A DNA stretch of 64,000 nt from PCC-6802 sp943367755 (GCA_943367755.1 CALRKB020000005.1:94862-158861); one strand, 5' to 3'; shown: positions 26,078 through 34,577, counted from the stretch's first letter. Notes: generated from the letters alone by a model not told the origin. Program-made: numbers and translations.

Positions 26078-26109
26078 CAGGAGTCAGGAGAGATCTTGAC
26101 TCCTGTTTT
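26078..26109 (+). terminator. Intrinsic terminator after psaD
   Basis: A perfect 9-bp stem (caggagtca at 26078-26086, tgactcctg at 26097-26105) with a ten-base loop is followed by TTTTC and then more T. It separates psaD from trpE. Confidence 0.8.
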
Positions 26110-26131
26110 CTAGTTTTTGCGATCTTGCGTC

Positions 26132-27631
26132 ATGATTCTGCCAGATTATTCTCAATTCACTCAGTTAGCCAATCAGGGTAACTTCATTCCCGTTTATCAA
26201 GAGCTGGTCGCGGATCTCGATACACCTGTATCGGCGTGGTATCGAGTTTGCCAGGGTCAGCCGTATAGCTTTTTGCTCGAATCAGTAGAAGGGGGCGAGC
26301 GCGTCGGTCGTTATAGCTTGTTGGGCTGCGATCCGCTTTGGAGATTAGAAGCAAGGGGCGAGCGTACCACCCAGACTTTTCGCGATGGCACGGAAAAAGT
26401 ATATGCGGGTAATCCCTTTGAGCATCTGGCTAACTGCCTTGCCTCCATTCATCCCGTCCATTTACCACAACTCCCCCCCAATATCGGTGGCTTAATCGGT
26501 TTCTGGGGCTACGAACTAATTCACTGGATTGAGCCCAGGGTGCCTGTATTTGCTTGCGGCGATCGCGATTTGCCCGATGGTCTCTGGATGCAGATCGATA
26601 GCCTCTTGATCTTCGATCAAGTAAAGCGCAAAGTGTGGGCGATCTCCTATGCGGATCTGCGTGAAAACGCAGATCCAAAGGATGCCTATGAGCAAGCCTG
26701 CGATCGCGTTGCTTTATTGGTGAGTAAGCTGCGATCGCCACTGGATCGGCAAAAAACCGCGATTAATTGGGTAAATCCATCCCAACAGCCACCACTAAGC
26801 TATAGCAGTAATGTCAGCCGCGAGGACTTTTGCCATGCTGTAGAACTTGGTAAGCAGCACATTAAAGCTGGTGATGTTTTTCAGGTGGTACTATCCCAAA
26901 GATTATCTACACCCTTTAGTGGCGACCCTTTTAGCCTTTATCGCTCTCTGCGCGTGATCAATCCTTCGCCATATATGGCATATCTGCACTTCGATCGCTG
27001 GCAGATGATTGGCTCCAGTCCCGAAATTATGGTTAAGGCAGACAAAGCCGACGGTGTAACCAAAGCAGTTATCAGACCAATTGCGGGCACGAGGCCGCGC
27101 GGTATGACTGAGAGCGAAGATATCGAACTAGGCCAAGATTTGCTTGCCGATCCCAAGGAAGTTGCAGAGCATGTCATGCTTGTCGATCTGGGGCGCAACG
27201 ACTTGGGTAGGGTCTGTCGCAGCGGCACAGTTCATGTCGATGAGCTGATGTCAATTGAACGCTATTCCCATGTCATGCATATTGTCAGCAATGTTGTGGG
27301 CGAATTACAGCCCCATAAAACTGCTTGGGACTTACTGCAAGCCTCTTTCCCTGCGGGTACGGTCAGCGGTGCGCCCAAAATTCGGGCCATGGAGATTATT
27401 CATACCCTGGAAGGCGATCGCCGCAGTACCTACGCTGGTGCCTATGGCTACTATGATTTTGAGGGGCAACTTAACACCGCAATTACAATTCGCACTATGA
27501 TCGTGCGTGACGGCACAGTCAGCGTTCAGGCTGGAGCAGGTATCGTTGCCGACTCCGACCCCGAAAAGGAATATCAAGAAACCTTAAACAAGGCTAGAGG
27601 TATGCTAGAGTCAATTCGCTGTCTGAGTTAG
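26132..27631 (+). CDS. trpE: Anthranilate synthase component I
   Basis: The protein of about 499 residues begins MILPDYSQFTQLA. The N-terminal part carries IPVYQELVADLDTPVSA and FLLESVEGGERVGRYSLLG, which form the tryptophan feedback site (LLES). The C-terminal chorismate-binding domain has PSPYMAYLHFD, IGSSPEIMV, PIAGTRPRG, VDLGRNDLGRV, SFPAGTVSGAPKIRAMEI and QAGAGIVADSDPEKEY. With TrpG it turns chorismate and glutamine into anthranilate. The ATG at 26132 is chosen over an in-frame TTG at 26117. A perfect hairpin overlaps its stop codon. Confidence 0.95.
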   Translation: MILPDYSQFTQLANQGNFIPVYQELVADLDTPVSAWYRVCQGQPYSFLLESVEGGERVGRYSLLGCDPLWRLEARGERTTQTFRDGTEKVYAGNPFEHLANCLASIHPVHLPQLPPNIGGLIGFWGYELIHWIEPRVPVFACGDRDLPDGLWMQIDSLLIFDQVKRKVWAISYADLRENADPKDAYEQACDRVALLVSKLRSPLDRQKTAINWVNPSQQPPLSYSSNVSREDFCHAVELGKQHIKAGDVFQVVLSQRLSTPFSGDPFSLYRSLRVINPSPYMAYLHFDRWQMIGSSPEIMVKADKADGVTKAVIRPIAGTRPRGMTESEDIELGQDLLADPKEVAEHVMLVDLGRNDLGRVCRSGTVHVDELMSIERYSHVMHIVSNVVGELQPHKTAWDLLQASFPAGTVSGAPKIRAMEIIHTLEGDRRSTYAGAYGYYDFEGQLNTAITIRTMIVRDGTVSVQAGAGIVADSDPEKEYQETLNKARGMLESIRCLS

Positions 27632-27652
27632 GTGAGATCTTGTCTAACTCAG
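27623..27652 (+). terminator. Hairpin at the end of trpE
   Basis: A perfect 9-bp inverted repeat (ctgagttag/ctaactcag, loop of 12) overlaps the trpE stop codon. Only a weak T tract follows (atttcgc), so it may act as a 3' stabiliser rather than an efficient terminator. Confidence 0.45.
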
Positions 27653-27708
27653 ATTTCGCTAAAATGTACGATGCTAAACAGCCTCAACTACCATCTTTTT
27701 AGGATGCT

Positions 27709-28518
27709 ATGGCCGATCGCTTTGTTCGGGTAAAAACTACTCAAGGGCAGGTTCACTACGGTTTACTGGAATTAAACCAGTCAGTGCAGTTATACACCGC
27801 TGCACCCTGGTCAGGTGGTAGCCCTAGTAGCAAGCTACTAGCACCAGACACCTATCAGTTGCTAGCTCCCTGCGAGCCTAGCAAAATTATTGCCGTAGGG
27901 AAAAACTATGCTGCCCATGCTGCTGAGATGGGTGGGTCTGTACCTGCAGAACCACTCTTGTTTTTGAAACCTTCTAGTGCTATCTTGCCACCGGATGGCA
28001 CGATTCTGTTGCCACCACAGTCACAGCAAGTAGAGTATGAGGGAGAACTGGCACTAGTAATTGGCAGAACATGCTCTAACTGTTTGCCCAAGCAAGCATT
28101 AGGCATAATCTGGGGCTATACAATTGCCAACGATGTTACCGCCCGGGATTTGCAACGCCAGGATAGCCAATGGACTAGAGCCAAAGGCTTTGACACCTTC
28201 TGTCCTCTCGGCCCCTGGATTGTCCGCGATATTAGTCCTACGGCACTGTTGCAAACATTTCTCCAGGGCAATAAGAAACCACTACAGTCTCAGACTGTAG
28301 ACCAAATGGTATTTACACCAGAGTTTCTAGTAGCCTATATCAGTCAGATCATGACACTTTACCCAGGCGACGTAATTCTCACGGGCACACCTGAGGGTGT
28401 TGGCCCTCTATCCTCCGGTGATAGTGTTTACGTGGAAATAGAGGGAATTGGCAAGCTAAATAATAGTGTGGCTGCACGCGCCCCACTACCTGTTGAACCT
28501 GCCGCCGAGAACGATTAA
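27709..28518 (+). CDS. Fumarylacetoacetate hydrolase family protein
   Basis: The 269-residue protein carries the FAH fold signature: KIIAVGKNYAAHAAEMG, FLKPSSAILPPDG, VEYEGELALVIG with metal-binding Glu residues, IANDVTARDLQ with the metal-binding Asp, and VILTGTPEGVGPL. Members cleave C-C bonds of acylpyruvates or decarboxylate oxaloacetate. The exact substrate here is unknown, and tyrosine breakdown is not implied by the neighbours. It begins with ATG, about 80 bp after trpE. Confidence 0.9.
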   Translation: MADRFVRVKTTQGQVHYGLLELNQSVQLYTAAPWSGGSPSSKLLAPDTYQLLAPCEPSKIIAVGKNYAAHAAEMGGSVPAEPLLFLKPSSAILPPDGTILLPPQSQQVEYEGELALVIGRTCSNCLPKQALGIIWGYTIANDVTARDLQRQDSQWTRAKGFDTFCPLGPWIVRDISPTALLQTFLQGNKKPLQSQTVDQMVFTPEFLVAYISQIMTLYPGDVILTGTPEGVGPLSSGDSVYVEIEGIGKLNNSVAARAPLPVEPAAEND

Positions 28519-28632
28519 GCCATATCTCAAAAATTTGGCATTAAATTTGGCACAAAACTGCAGCACAATTTTGCTGTTTGTTTCGTCATACTAAACGTAA
28601 TACTAATGTTGTCCTAAGGGGGATATGCAGCC

Positions 28633-29421
28633 ATGTTGCAGCAGCTCTTGATCTCACACTTTCACTTTACCCTCCAGCACTTAGGCAAACTTGTTTTGGT
28701 TACCAGTGCAACTATCGGTGCGATCGCGCCGCTAATGCCTGGAATTGTGCTGCCAGTCAATGCACAAAATACTGGACCTATACCCGTCGAGTCGCCAACT
28801 GATAATAATGTGCTTACCGGCCAGCGTTTTTCCTGTCAGTCACAAAACGGTCAGTACACGGTGGTGTATCAGCCCAAAAGCCAACCTGGCAAGGTCTTCG
28901 CCTGGGCTACGCCATCAGTAATGGGAGGTGGATGGTCGAGCGATCGCCGTTGCTACGAGATTGCCCGTCGCCTGGAGTCCTATCGCCCTGATGGATTAGT
29001 AGAAATGCGCACGGGGATCGAGAATGGTTACAACACAATTTGCGCTACTACCGAGAAGAATAATGCTTGTCGGATTATTCTCACCGTGCCAGTGGGACAA
29101 GATCCAGCCACAACGCGCGATCGCGTATTTAGTAACTTAGCTACTGCCGATACCGGTCAAACCACTGCCCCCGTTGCTACTTTTGCAGAAGGCGATCGCA
29201 ATCTTACGAATCTATTTGGCATAGACTTAGCTGGTTTACTGGGTGGTAGACCGCAGCAAACTACTGCTAACCCGCCTGCTAATACGCCAAGCAGACCTAG
29301 TTTTAACGGTGATGGCATCTACCTCAAGCCCTTCCTCGATCCATCCGATGGTGGTACTGGCACTGGACTGCAAAATGGCGTTCCGATCGGCAGACAATTT
29401 AGACCGGGTAGATTCCGTTAG
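28633..29421 (+). CDS. COP23-domain secreted protein
   Basis: This 262-residue cyanobacterial protein has an N-terminal hydrophobic signal region ending near VNAQ (about residue 45). A COP23-like domain follows at about 65-170: RFSCQSQNGQYTVVYQPKSQ, FAWATPSVMGGGWSSDRRC, IARRLESYRPDGL, NTICATTEKNNACRI, with four conserved-looking Cys likely in disulfides. COP23 was described as a circadian oscillating membrane-associated protein in cyanobacteria. The C-terminal 90 residues are low complexity (Pro, Gly, Thr, Asn). No enzymatic activity is known. Confidence 0.82.
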   Translation: MLQQLLISHFHFTLQHLGKLVLVTSATIGAIAPLMPGIVLPVNAQNTGPIPVESPTDNNVLTGQRFSCQSQNGQYTVVYQPKSQPGKVFAWATPSVMGGGWSSDRRCYEIARRLESYRPDGLVEMRTGIENGYNTICATTEKNNACRIILTVPVGQDPATTRDRVFSNLATADTGQTTAPVATFAEGDRNLTNLFGIDLAGLLGGRPQQTTANPPANTPSRPSFNGDGIYLKPFLDPSDGGTGTGLQNGVPIGRQFRPGRFR

Positions 29422-29444
29422 TTTGATTCTCCAGTCCGCTGTAG

Positions 29445-29470
29445 GGTGTGTTGCTTCATAGCAACACACC
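29445..29470. repeat. Palindrome of the GGTGTGTT type
   Basis: A perfect 10-bp stem (ggtgtgttgc/gcaacacacc) with a six-base loop lies between COP23 and the broken toxin gene. An 11-base partial match (caacacaccta) occurs again near 33974, next to the second toxin-antitoxin copy. Confidence 0.75.
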
Positions 29471-29632
29471 TAAAATTTGGTGCAGCGATCGTAATAACTG
29501 AATGCGCTCCAGCACTTCGGTAACACACATGAGAAAGTCAACCCCAAGCCCTGATTGCTGCTGCTCATACCAATCAAACGCGTCGTCAAATTCAGCCTGA
29601 GCCTCAGTCCGAAAGACTATTGGCAAACTCAT
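29456..29632 (-). pseudogene. Truncated ParE/RelE-type toxin
   Basis: The start MSLPIVFRTEAQAEFDDAFD and the next 25 residues match the intact toxin at 34048-34344, up to CVTEVLERI. After that the frame runs into unrelated sequence and stops, losing about 50 C-terminal residues that hold the core strands and catalytic side chains. It should be inactive. The ATG overlaps the antitoxin stop in the same ATGA manner as in the intact copy. Confidence 0.85.
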
Positions 29633-29752
29633 CGATCTGCTTTCGCTCGTGAGAGAGCCTGCTCTCGGACATCTTGCCAAGAAATTACTGCTTGAGGATT
29701 AGCTTCGTAATCTTTAAGGCGGCGCGACAACTCTTGTTGCTGCATCTTTGTC
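29629..29752 (-). pseudogene. N-terminally truncated antitoxin
   Basis: The last 40 residues (KMQQQELSRRLKDYEANPQA then VISWQDVREQALSRA) match the C-terminal half of the antitoxin at 34341-34577 with few changes. The N-terminal half, which includes AQVKTLSIDDRILLVQ in the intact gene, is replaced by unrelated sequence. DNA similarity to the right-hand copy runs over about 29502-29752. Confidence 0.82.
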
Positions 29753-29829
29753 ATTTGAGTTATTTTAGTACCATAATCAACGAATTTTTGTAGGCTCACA
29801 GGCACATACGTCAATTGCTATCTATAATC

Positions 29830-30384
29830 ATGACTCAAGCTAAAGCTAAACTAACGCTTACAGAATTTCTGACATTACCAGAAACAGACATCACCTACGA
29901 ATTTATCAATGGAGAAGCCTTTCCTAAGATGTCGCCTAAATATTTCCATTCTTCCTTAACAACTGCATTTTGGGTACTGATCGGTCAATGGTGTCAAGAT
30001 CGCGGTCGGGCAGTTGTGGAGTGGGCGGTAATGCTGAAACGACAGGGAGAGGATTGGGTTCCTGTCCCCGATGTAACCTATGTATCTTACGATCGCTTAC
30101 CTGCGGATTGGATGCGTGATGAACCTTGCCCTGTCCCGCCTGAATTGGCGATTGAAATTATTTCCCAAGGACAGACATTTAAGCAGTTTATTGAGAAAGC
30201 CGCAGATTATCTTAATGCCGGTGTAGATCGGGTATGGGTTGTCGATCCGCCATCGCGTAGTATTACGGTATTTTATGGCGATCGCCCACCCCAAACCTAT
30301 ACAGATACAAATCCGATTATCGATCCTATTTTCCCTAATTTAGAACTCACCGCGGAACAAGTATTTCAGCAAGCAAGAATTTAA
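29830..30384 (+). CDS. Uma2-family (DUF820) PD-(D/E)XK nuclease-like protein
   Basis: The 184-residue protein starts at the ATG at 29830 (a TTG at 29815 is in frame). It has the Uma2 pattern: LTEFLTLPETDITYEFINGE, HSSLTTAFWVLIG, VPVPDVTYVSYDRLP with the catalytic Asp, PPELAIEIISQGQT with the Glu, and the late RVWVVDPPSRSITVF. Uma2 proteins are very numerous in cyanobacteria, and most have no known target. It is in the accessory patch beside a broken toxin-antitoxin pair. Confidence 0.88.
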   Translation: MTQAKAKLTLTEFLTLPETDITYEFINGEAFPKMSPKYFHSSLTTAFWVLIGQWCQDRGRAVVEWAVMLKRQGEDWVPVPDVTYVSYDRLPADWMRDEPCPVPPELAIEIISQGQTFKQFIEKAADYLNAGVDRVWVVDPPSRSITVFYGDRPPQTYTDTNPIIDPIFPNLELTAEQVFQQARI

Positions 30385-30539
30385 TGGGAGCTTTCCGTTT
30401 CTCCGCGTTGCAAAATTTATCCTCCTGTAAATAATCCATTGATAGCTTGTTCTGTGCAACGAAGAAATGGGACTTTCACCATTACAGCAGTCATAAATCA
30501 ATGAAAAATTTACAGCAAGAAAAAATATCTCAGCTAGGG

Positions 30540-31574
30540 TTAGATGACAAAGAAGTTGCCGACTGCTGGAATATCACCAACCGCAGGTAGCGTTCCATAA
30601 TAACCTAGCTGAATTACAAGATCGCTATCGGGCTGGAAGCCATCTGCACTATCGTTAATGATGAGATAGGTGCCCAAACCACTTTTTTGAACCAAAGCCG
30701 CTGCATTAATTCCTAATTTTTGGCTTCCACCCGCAGCGCCGTTAGCATCAAGAAAGACAGAATTGACTAGATCTTGAAGCGTCGGAGCTATAAGATTATC
30801 AGCGGCACGGGTAAAACTAACTGGTGCAGGTAACGCCAGTCCTCCAGCCGTAAGCAGGTCGATTTTATCATTCCCGATCACAAAATCTGAAGTGCTATCG
30901 TAGGCTGAGAGGGATGACTGACTGAATGCAAACACGAATTTGTCATTACCAGTACCGCCACCAAGCCTATCCTTACCACCACCGCCATTGAGTAGATCGT
31001 CATCAGTACCGCCATCAAGGGTATCAGCACCAGGACCACCGTAAAGCTGATCTCCTCCTATACCGCCAGTCAACCTATCGTCATTAGCTTGACCGTATAA
31101 AGCATCATTGCCATTGCTACCGCCGATATTATCATTACCATCTTCGCCTACAACAATGTCATCGCCGTAGCCACCGTTAATGGTATCGTCGCCACTGCCG
31201 ATGCCACTACCATTGCCGCCATAGATGGTATCTTTACCAACACTACCCCCAATGTTATCATTGTTGGCACCACCGTAAGCTAGGTCGCCAAACTGACTAA
31301 GCCAAATACTATCGCTGCCAGCATCGCCGTATATGGTGTTTCTACCGGTGTCGGCACCGTAGACACCGTTGCCATAGAGCTTATCGTCACCAGCGCCGCC
31401 AAATATAATATCCCCTCCTAGACCGCCATTAATAGTATCAGCTCCAACATTACCGACAAGAGTATCAATACCATCAAGGCCGTTAAAATTATCCCCGGAG
31501 CCTACACCGTTGCTTACGCCGCGATCTGCTCCATTAGTTGCTCCGAATTGGTTAGGTGTCCAAATAACTGTCAT
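30540..31574 (-). CDS. RTX (hemolysin-type) calcium-binding protein
   Basis: The 344-residue protein is acidic, very Gly/Asp/Asn rich and without Cys. Residues about 35-215 are nearly all RTX nonapeptides (GGLGGDIIFGGAGDDKLYG, GGNGSGIGSGDDTINGGYG, GGPGADTLDGGTDDDLLNGG) that form a Ca2+ beta-roll. The C-terminal part (KFVFAFSQSSLSAYDSTSDF onward, with LVIQLGYYG near the end) resembles the type I secretion signal domain. It has no cleavable signal sequence, as usual for the class. It may be an exoprotein or S-layer-like protein. It is distinct from the RTX-like gene at 12556. Confidence 0.88.
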   Translation of the reverse strand: MTVIWTPNQFGATNGADRGVSNGVGSGDNFNGLDGIDTLVGNVGADTINGGLGGDIIFGGAGDDKLYGNGVYGADTGRNTIYGDAGSDSIWLSQFGDLAYGGANNDNIGGSVGKDTIYGGNGSGIGSGDDTINGGYGDDIVVGEDGNDNIGGSNGNDALYGQANDDRLTGGIGGDQLYGGPGADTLDGGTDDDLLNGGGGKDRLGGGTGNDKFVFAFSQSSLSAYDSTSDFVIGNDKIDLLTAGGLALPAPVSFTRAADNLIAPTLQDLVNSVFLDANGAAGGSQKLGINAAALVQKSGLGTYLIINDSADGFQPDSDLVIQLGYYGTLPAVGDIPAVGNFFVI

Positions 31575-31693
31575 GAAATTTTCTCCGATATATATAAATG
31601 AACTGAACTACTTAGTGCCATCAGAGGCTTGGTTGCATAAAGAAAGGTTGCGGGAAGGCAACGTGCGGGAGGTTCTAGAGAGAGCGAGGGATT

Positions 31694-32011
31694 TTACCTG
31701 TAACGCCAAACCCTGTAGTATGAATCCCAGTTTCGATAGTTGTAGTATCTACCATCCCAGTAGTAGTTATAGTACCCTCCGTTCCAATAGTATGGGTAGT
31801 AGTACCCATTCCAGTAGTAAGGGGCGTTGTTATAATCAAATGATGGCTCGCTGGGTCTTTCTTGGCGATATTTTTCACCAGAACGAGAGTAGCCGTCCCA
31901 GTTGCCCCTGATCTCATCACTATAACGAGAATCTTGGGCTAAGGTTGGGTTTGCCAAAATTGAAGCTGAAGCAATAATTGTAGATAGAACACACGCTTTA
32001 TAAACTTTCAT
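31694..32011 (-). CDS. Small secreted Tyr/Trp/Asn-rich protein
   Basis: The 105-residue protein has a clear signal sequence (VYKACVLSTIIASASILANP, cleavage near LAQ at about 26). The mature C-terminal half is extremely aromatic, with repeats such as YYWNGYYYPYYWNGGYYNYY and only Tyr, Trp, Asn, Gly, Arg and Asp dominating. The DNA is correspondingly repetitive. No family was recognised. Such composition is seen in amyloid-like or cell-surface structural proteins, which is inference only. It precedes another small secreted protein gene on the same strand by about 30 bp, so they likely form a pair. Confidence 0.7.
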   Translation of the reverse strand: MKVYKACVLSTIIASASILANPTLAQDSRYSDEIRGNWDGYSRSGEKYRQERPSEPSFDYNNAPYYWNGYYYPYYWNGGYYNYYWDGRYYNYRNWDSYYRVWRYR

Positions 32012-32041
32012 CTTTTTACTCCTAAAGCATCGCAGAGCTAG

Positions 32042-32440
32042 CTATCGGCTACAGAAGCTATATGCACTTCGGGCTCCCATTGTAGGCAATTTCTCCGCAA
32101 CGCATGCGTCGAATGGTTCGGGATTATGTGTTTGCCCATAGGTTCTATAGTTCTCCCGTTCGCGAGATGAGCGCGAGTTATCTTCAAGCACCTGAACCTC
32201 TCGATTCTGGTAATCGAAAACTTGTTTGTCGCGCCTTGCTTCATCGCCTTGAACCTGATGCTTGTAGGTATCCAAACGTTCTCGATCCATTTGTTGATTG
32301 TGATTTTGCTGGTCAATTCCTTGAATTGTCCTGATACCGTCTAAAACTAACCCCGGAACCCAAAATTGAGCATTAGCCGGATTAGAAATTGAAAAGCAAC
32401 CCAAAGTTAAAGCTGTTAAAACTACACATTTTTTTTTCAT
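32042..32440 (-). CDS. Small secreted protein, unknown
   Basis: The 132-residue protein has a signal sequence (VVLTALTLGCFSISNPANAQ, cleavage after NAQ at about residue 25). The mature part is short, charged, and rich in Gln, Arg, Asn and Glu (INQQNHNQQMDRERL-like stretches, REVQVLEDNSRSSRERENYR). Two Cys near the C-terminus (DACVAEKLP and SFCSR) may form a disulfide. A GGAGG ribosome-binding site lies six bases before the ATG. It is followed by the Tyr-rich secreted protein gene. No family was recognised. Confidence 0.68.
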   Translation of the reverse strand: MKKKCVVLTALTLGCFSISNPANAQFWVPGLVLDGIRTIQGIDQQNHNQQMDRERLDTYKHQVQGDEARRDKQVFDYQNREVQVLEDNSRSSRERENYRTYGQTHNPEPFDACVAEKLPTMGARSAYSFCSR

Positions 32441-32698
32441 GAGGTTCCTCCAAAAAACAAACTCAATAGTAATAATTTGGGAATAGAGGAAAGTTTGCTA
32501 CACAGGGCTTCCAGAAATGACCTAAAATCAAGCGAAATGCTTACTGTATAAGCTCCTTGGTGGCATTTTGCCATTTTTCTTACCAAATTGTAAAATGAAG
32601 CTGGTTATTATGACTTGGCTTTTCTGGTTTTATGTTGATAAGTTTCTCTAATCAGAGCGGCAAACTAATTAAGCTGATCTCATCTATACTCAAACGTT

Positions 32699-33142
32699 TT
32701 ACATCACCTCGATCTCCGTTTTTTTTAGCGCGTATTGTCGCTTGACAACGCCGCTCACTTGGTCCCAACTCAGCCGTTCTTCTCGGCTCACTTCTTCTAT
32801 ACTTGAGTGCTGCACTCTTCGATAAATATAATTTTCATATCGTTGGGTATAGCGTCGTTGTTCGCCCATCCATGACAGTGATTCTGTAAAGTGACTTTGA
32901 CACGGTGAACAATAATATTGACGTCGGGGCACATGAAGATGGCTATGTTTCCCAAAGATCGATAAATCTCGAACTAGGATGGGACGTTTTTGATGCAGGG
33001 CATCGCTAAAATAGCCACAATCAGGGCAATGGCTTCCCTCACTAAAAAATCGTAGCTTTAGATAGATATCTTGACCTTTATAGGTGCAAGTCTCTACTGT
33101 AGTATTAGGAAGATCGAGCAATCGGTCTAAGTGAAAGTCCAT
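32699..33142 (-). pseudogene. ISL3-family transposase, N-terminal fragment
   Basis: The 147 residues match the N-terminal part of ISL3-type transposases: a zinc-ribbon with SHCPDCG and YYCSPCQSHFTES, followed by helix-turn-helix-like RRVQHSSIEEVSREERLSWD. The reading ends after EIEVM, before the DDE catalytic domain, so about two thirds of the protein is gone and it cannot transpose. No terminal inverted repeats were found on either side. It starts at an ATG at 33142. Confidence 0.88.
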
Positions 33143-34047
33143 AGCTTACAATATCCACAATTGTCCTTTCGCTTCCCAAATGTGCCGCGCACAATTCGAG
33201 AGCGTTTCACACCAACGATGTAATGCTTTACAATTAGATATTCGCTCTTAGAGTTGCCGATTAAAAACAGGAGCATCGAGTTCTAAAGGAATAGAGGAGA
33301 ATGTCACTGAAATAAAAGCCTTGCAATAAATTGCAGGCTCAAAGCTAAAACCTGTTGAAACAAGTTCAGCCCTTACCAATTAAGCATTTCAGTCAGTTAA
33401 TACTGACTTCAGCTTTTAACCCGTAGCTTGCCTCCCGCTAGGCTTTGCCTTCCTGCAGGGTAGGGTACTTTAGTTAAGGGCTTATTTCAGCAATATTTGA
33501 CTAGAGGAAGAAAGCATCAAATTCCTACCAGAAGAGTTCCCTCACCTAATGTTTCTTTGTGGAAGGTTCCAGGTGCAAAAAGCTTAGAGATGTAGTTTCG
33601 TGCAAATGAACTATTCTTTTAGAGTTATTGGTCATTAGTTTTCCTTAAACCGGTGTATTAGTAAGCCTATGGATCTTAGTTAAGGATTAAAGATAACGTT
33701 AAATAGTGAAAAACAAGGGAGGATTTGCTGCTTTTAGATGTTAGCGGGTTAAATTGCTGCCAAACTTGGATATATCTATTTATACAGCCCATAATTGCGT
33801 TAGCCAGCATGGGTGTGTCGTCGCCAAGCAAAGCAGGGTGAAGCAATCTAGCTTTGTTGGTACTGCAAAAAAGCAGGGATATGAAAGCATGAAGAAATGT
33901 AGAGCGCTCTCTCATTAAATAATTATTACAATCCAGAGATTTGCAAATAATTATTAAGTTTGTTATTTATGACACAACACACCTAGCATCATTTAAGCGC
34001 GATGCGTAAGTTCTGGAAATGCTTGATATTTGAATTGTCAAGAATTG
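33143..34047. other. Gene-poor scar region after the transposase stump
   Basis: These 905 bases hold no convincing gene. They contain the palindromic element at 33307-33490. A 79-codon minus-strand reading at 33676-33915 has no recognisable domain. A partial copy of the CAACACACCTA motif lies near 33974. The region looks like decayed mobile DNA. Confidence 0.6.
33307..33490. mobile_element. MITE-like palindromic element
   Basis: About 184 bp are bounded by imperfect inverted ends (ctgaaataaaagcc at 33307 and gggcttatttcag at 33478-33490). Inside are several further stems: gccttgca/tgcaggc near 33320, tcagtcagttaatactgact at about 33391, and an agcccttac segment near 33367 complementary to gttaagggct near the right end. 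A GC-rich block (cttgcctcccgctaggc) is typical of IS remnants in cyanobacteria. It has no coding capacity. It could be a MITE or the structured end of an IS200/IS605-type element. Confidence 0.45.
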
Positions 34048-34344
34048 TTAGACCCGATCTTTCCACGCCCGTGGGTCACGCTTGCTGTGAAATATTGCCA
34101 GTATTACAACCAGGTTAGACTCCACCTTATACAAAATTAAGTACGGAAACTTACTGACAACTGCACGTCGAACACCTTGAGAAACAACCTCATAAGCTTC
34201 TGGCAATGACTTAATGCGCTCCAGCACTTCGGTAACACACATGAGGAAGTCAACCCCAAGTCCTGCTTGCTGTTGCTCATACCAATCAAACGCTTCATCA
34301 AATTCAGTCTGCGCCTCAGCCCGAAAGACGATTTGCAAACTCAT
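34048..34344 (-). CDS. ParE/RelE-superfamily toxin
   Basis: The 98-residue toxin starts MSLQIVFRAEAQTEFDEAFD, has the helix WYEQQQAGLGVDFLMCVTEV, and ends with the strand set RRAVVSKFPYLILYKVESN and VVILAIFHSKRDPRAW. The last motif (HSKRDPR) is typical of the ParE-type branch that targets gyrase; RelE-type mRNA cleavage is the alternative. Its ATG overlaps the antitoxin TGA by two bases, which gives translational coupling, with the antitoxin first. A broken copy lies at 29456. Confidence 0.9.
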   Translation of the reverse strand: MSLQIVFRAEAQTEFDEAFDWYEQQQAGLGVDFLMCVTEVLERIKSLPEAYEVVSQGVRRAVVSKFPYLILYKVESNLVVILAIFHSKRDPRAWKDRV

Positions 34345-34577
34345 TGATGTACCGTCGCTCTTGAGAGAGCTTGGGCTTTGACATCTTGCCAAGAAATTAC
34401 AGCTTGAGGATTGGCTTCGTGGTCTCTAAGGCGGCGCGACAACTCTTTTTGCTGTACCTCTGTTAGTTTAGACTGTTCCGAATCTGTACTAATGCTATCC
34501 CAAATAGCTTGAACTAGAAGAATGCGATCGTCAATACTCAGTGTTTTGACCTGTGCCAGGGTTGTAGATAGATCCAT
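34341..34577 (-). CDS. Addiction-module antitoxin (Unstab_antitox type)
   Basis: The 78-residue antitoxin has the family pattern: AQVKTLSIDDRILLVQAIWD with IWDSI, then VQQKELSRRLRDHEANPQAV and the WQDVKAQAL end. It matches the putative addiction-module component family usually paired with RelE/ParE toxins. The start is the ATG at 34577; a GTG two codons upstream is in frame. It precedes and overlaps the toxin gene. The pair probably regulates its own promoter, but no operator was identified. Confidence 0.9.
   Translation of the reverse strand: MDLSTTLAQVKTLSIDDRILLVQAIWDSISTDSEQSKLTEVQQKELSRRLRDHEANPQAVISWQDVKAQALSRATVHQ

Noticed and set aside
30540..31574. CRISPR-like repeats
   Set aside because: The regular spacing is from RTX nonapeptide codons, not from identical repeats with unique spacers.
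31620..31690. Possible group II intron domain V-like stem (gttgcgggaaggcaac)
   Set aside because: Only about five paired bases, no match to the 34-base domain V shape, and no reverse transcriptase nearby.
33143..33260. Transposase C-terminal remnant before the ISL3 start
   Set aside because: One frame gives a transposase-like look (ALHRWCETLSNCARHIWEAK) but no motif could be matched to a family.
33676..33915. 79-codon minus-strand frame in the scar region
   Set aside because: No recognisable domain, low-complexity ends, no ribosome-binding site, and located in decayed mobile DNA.
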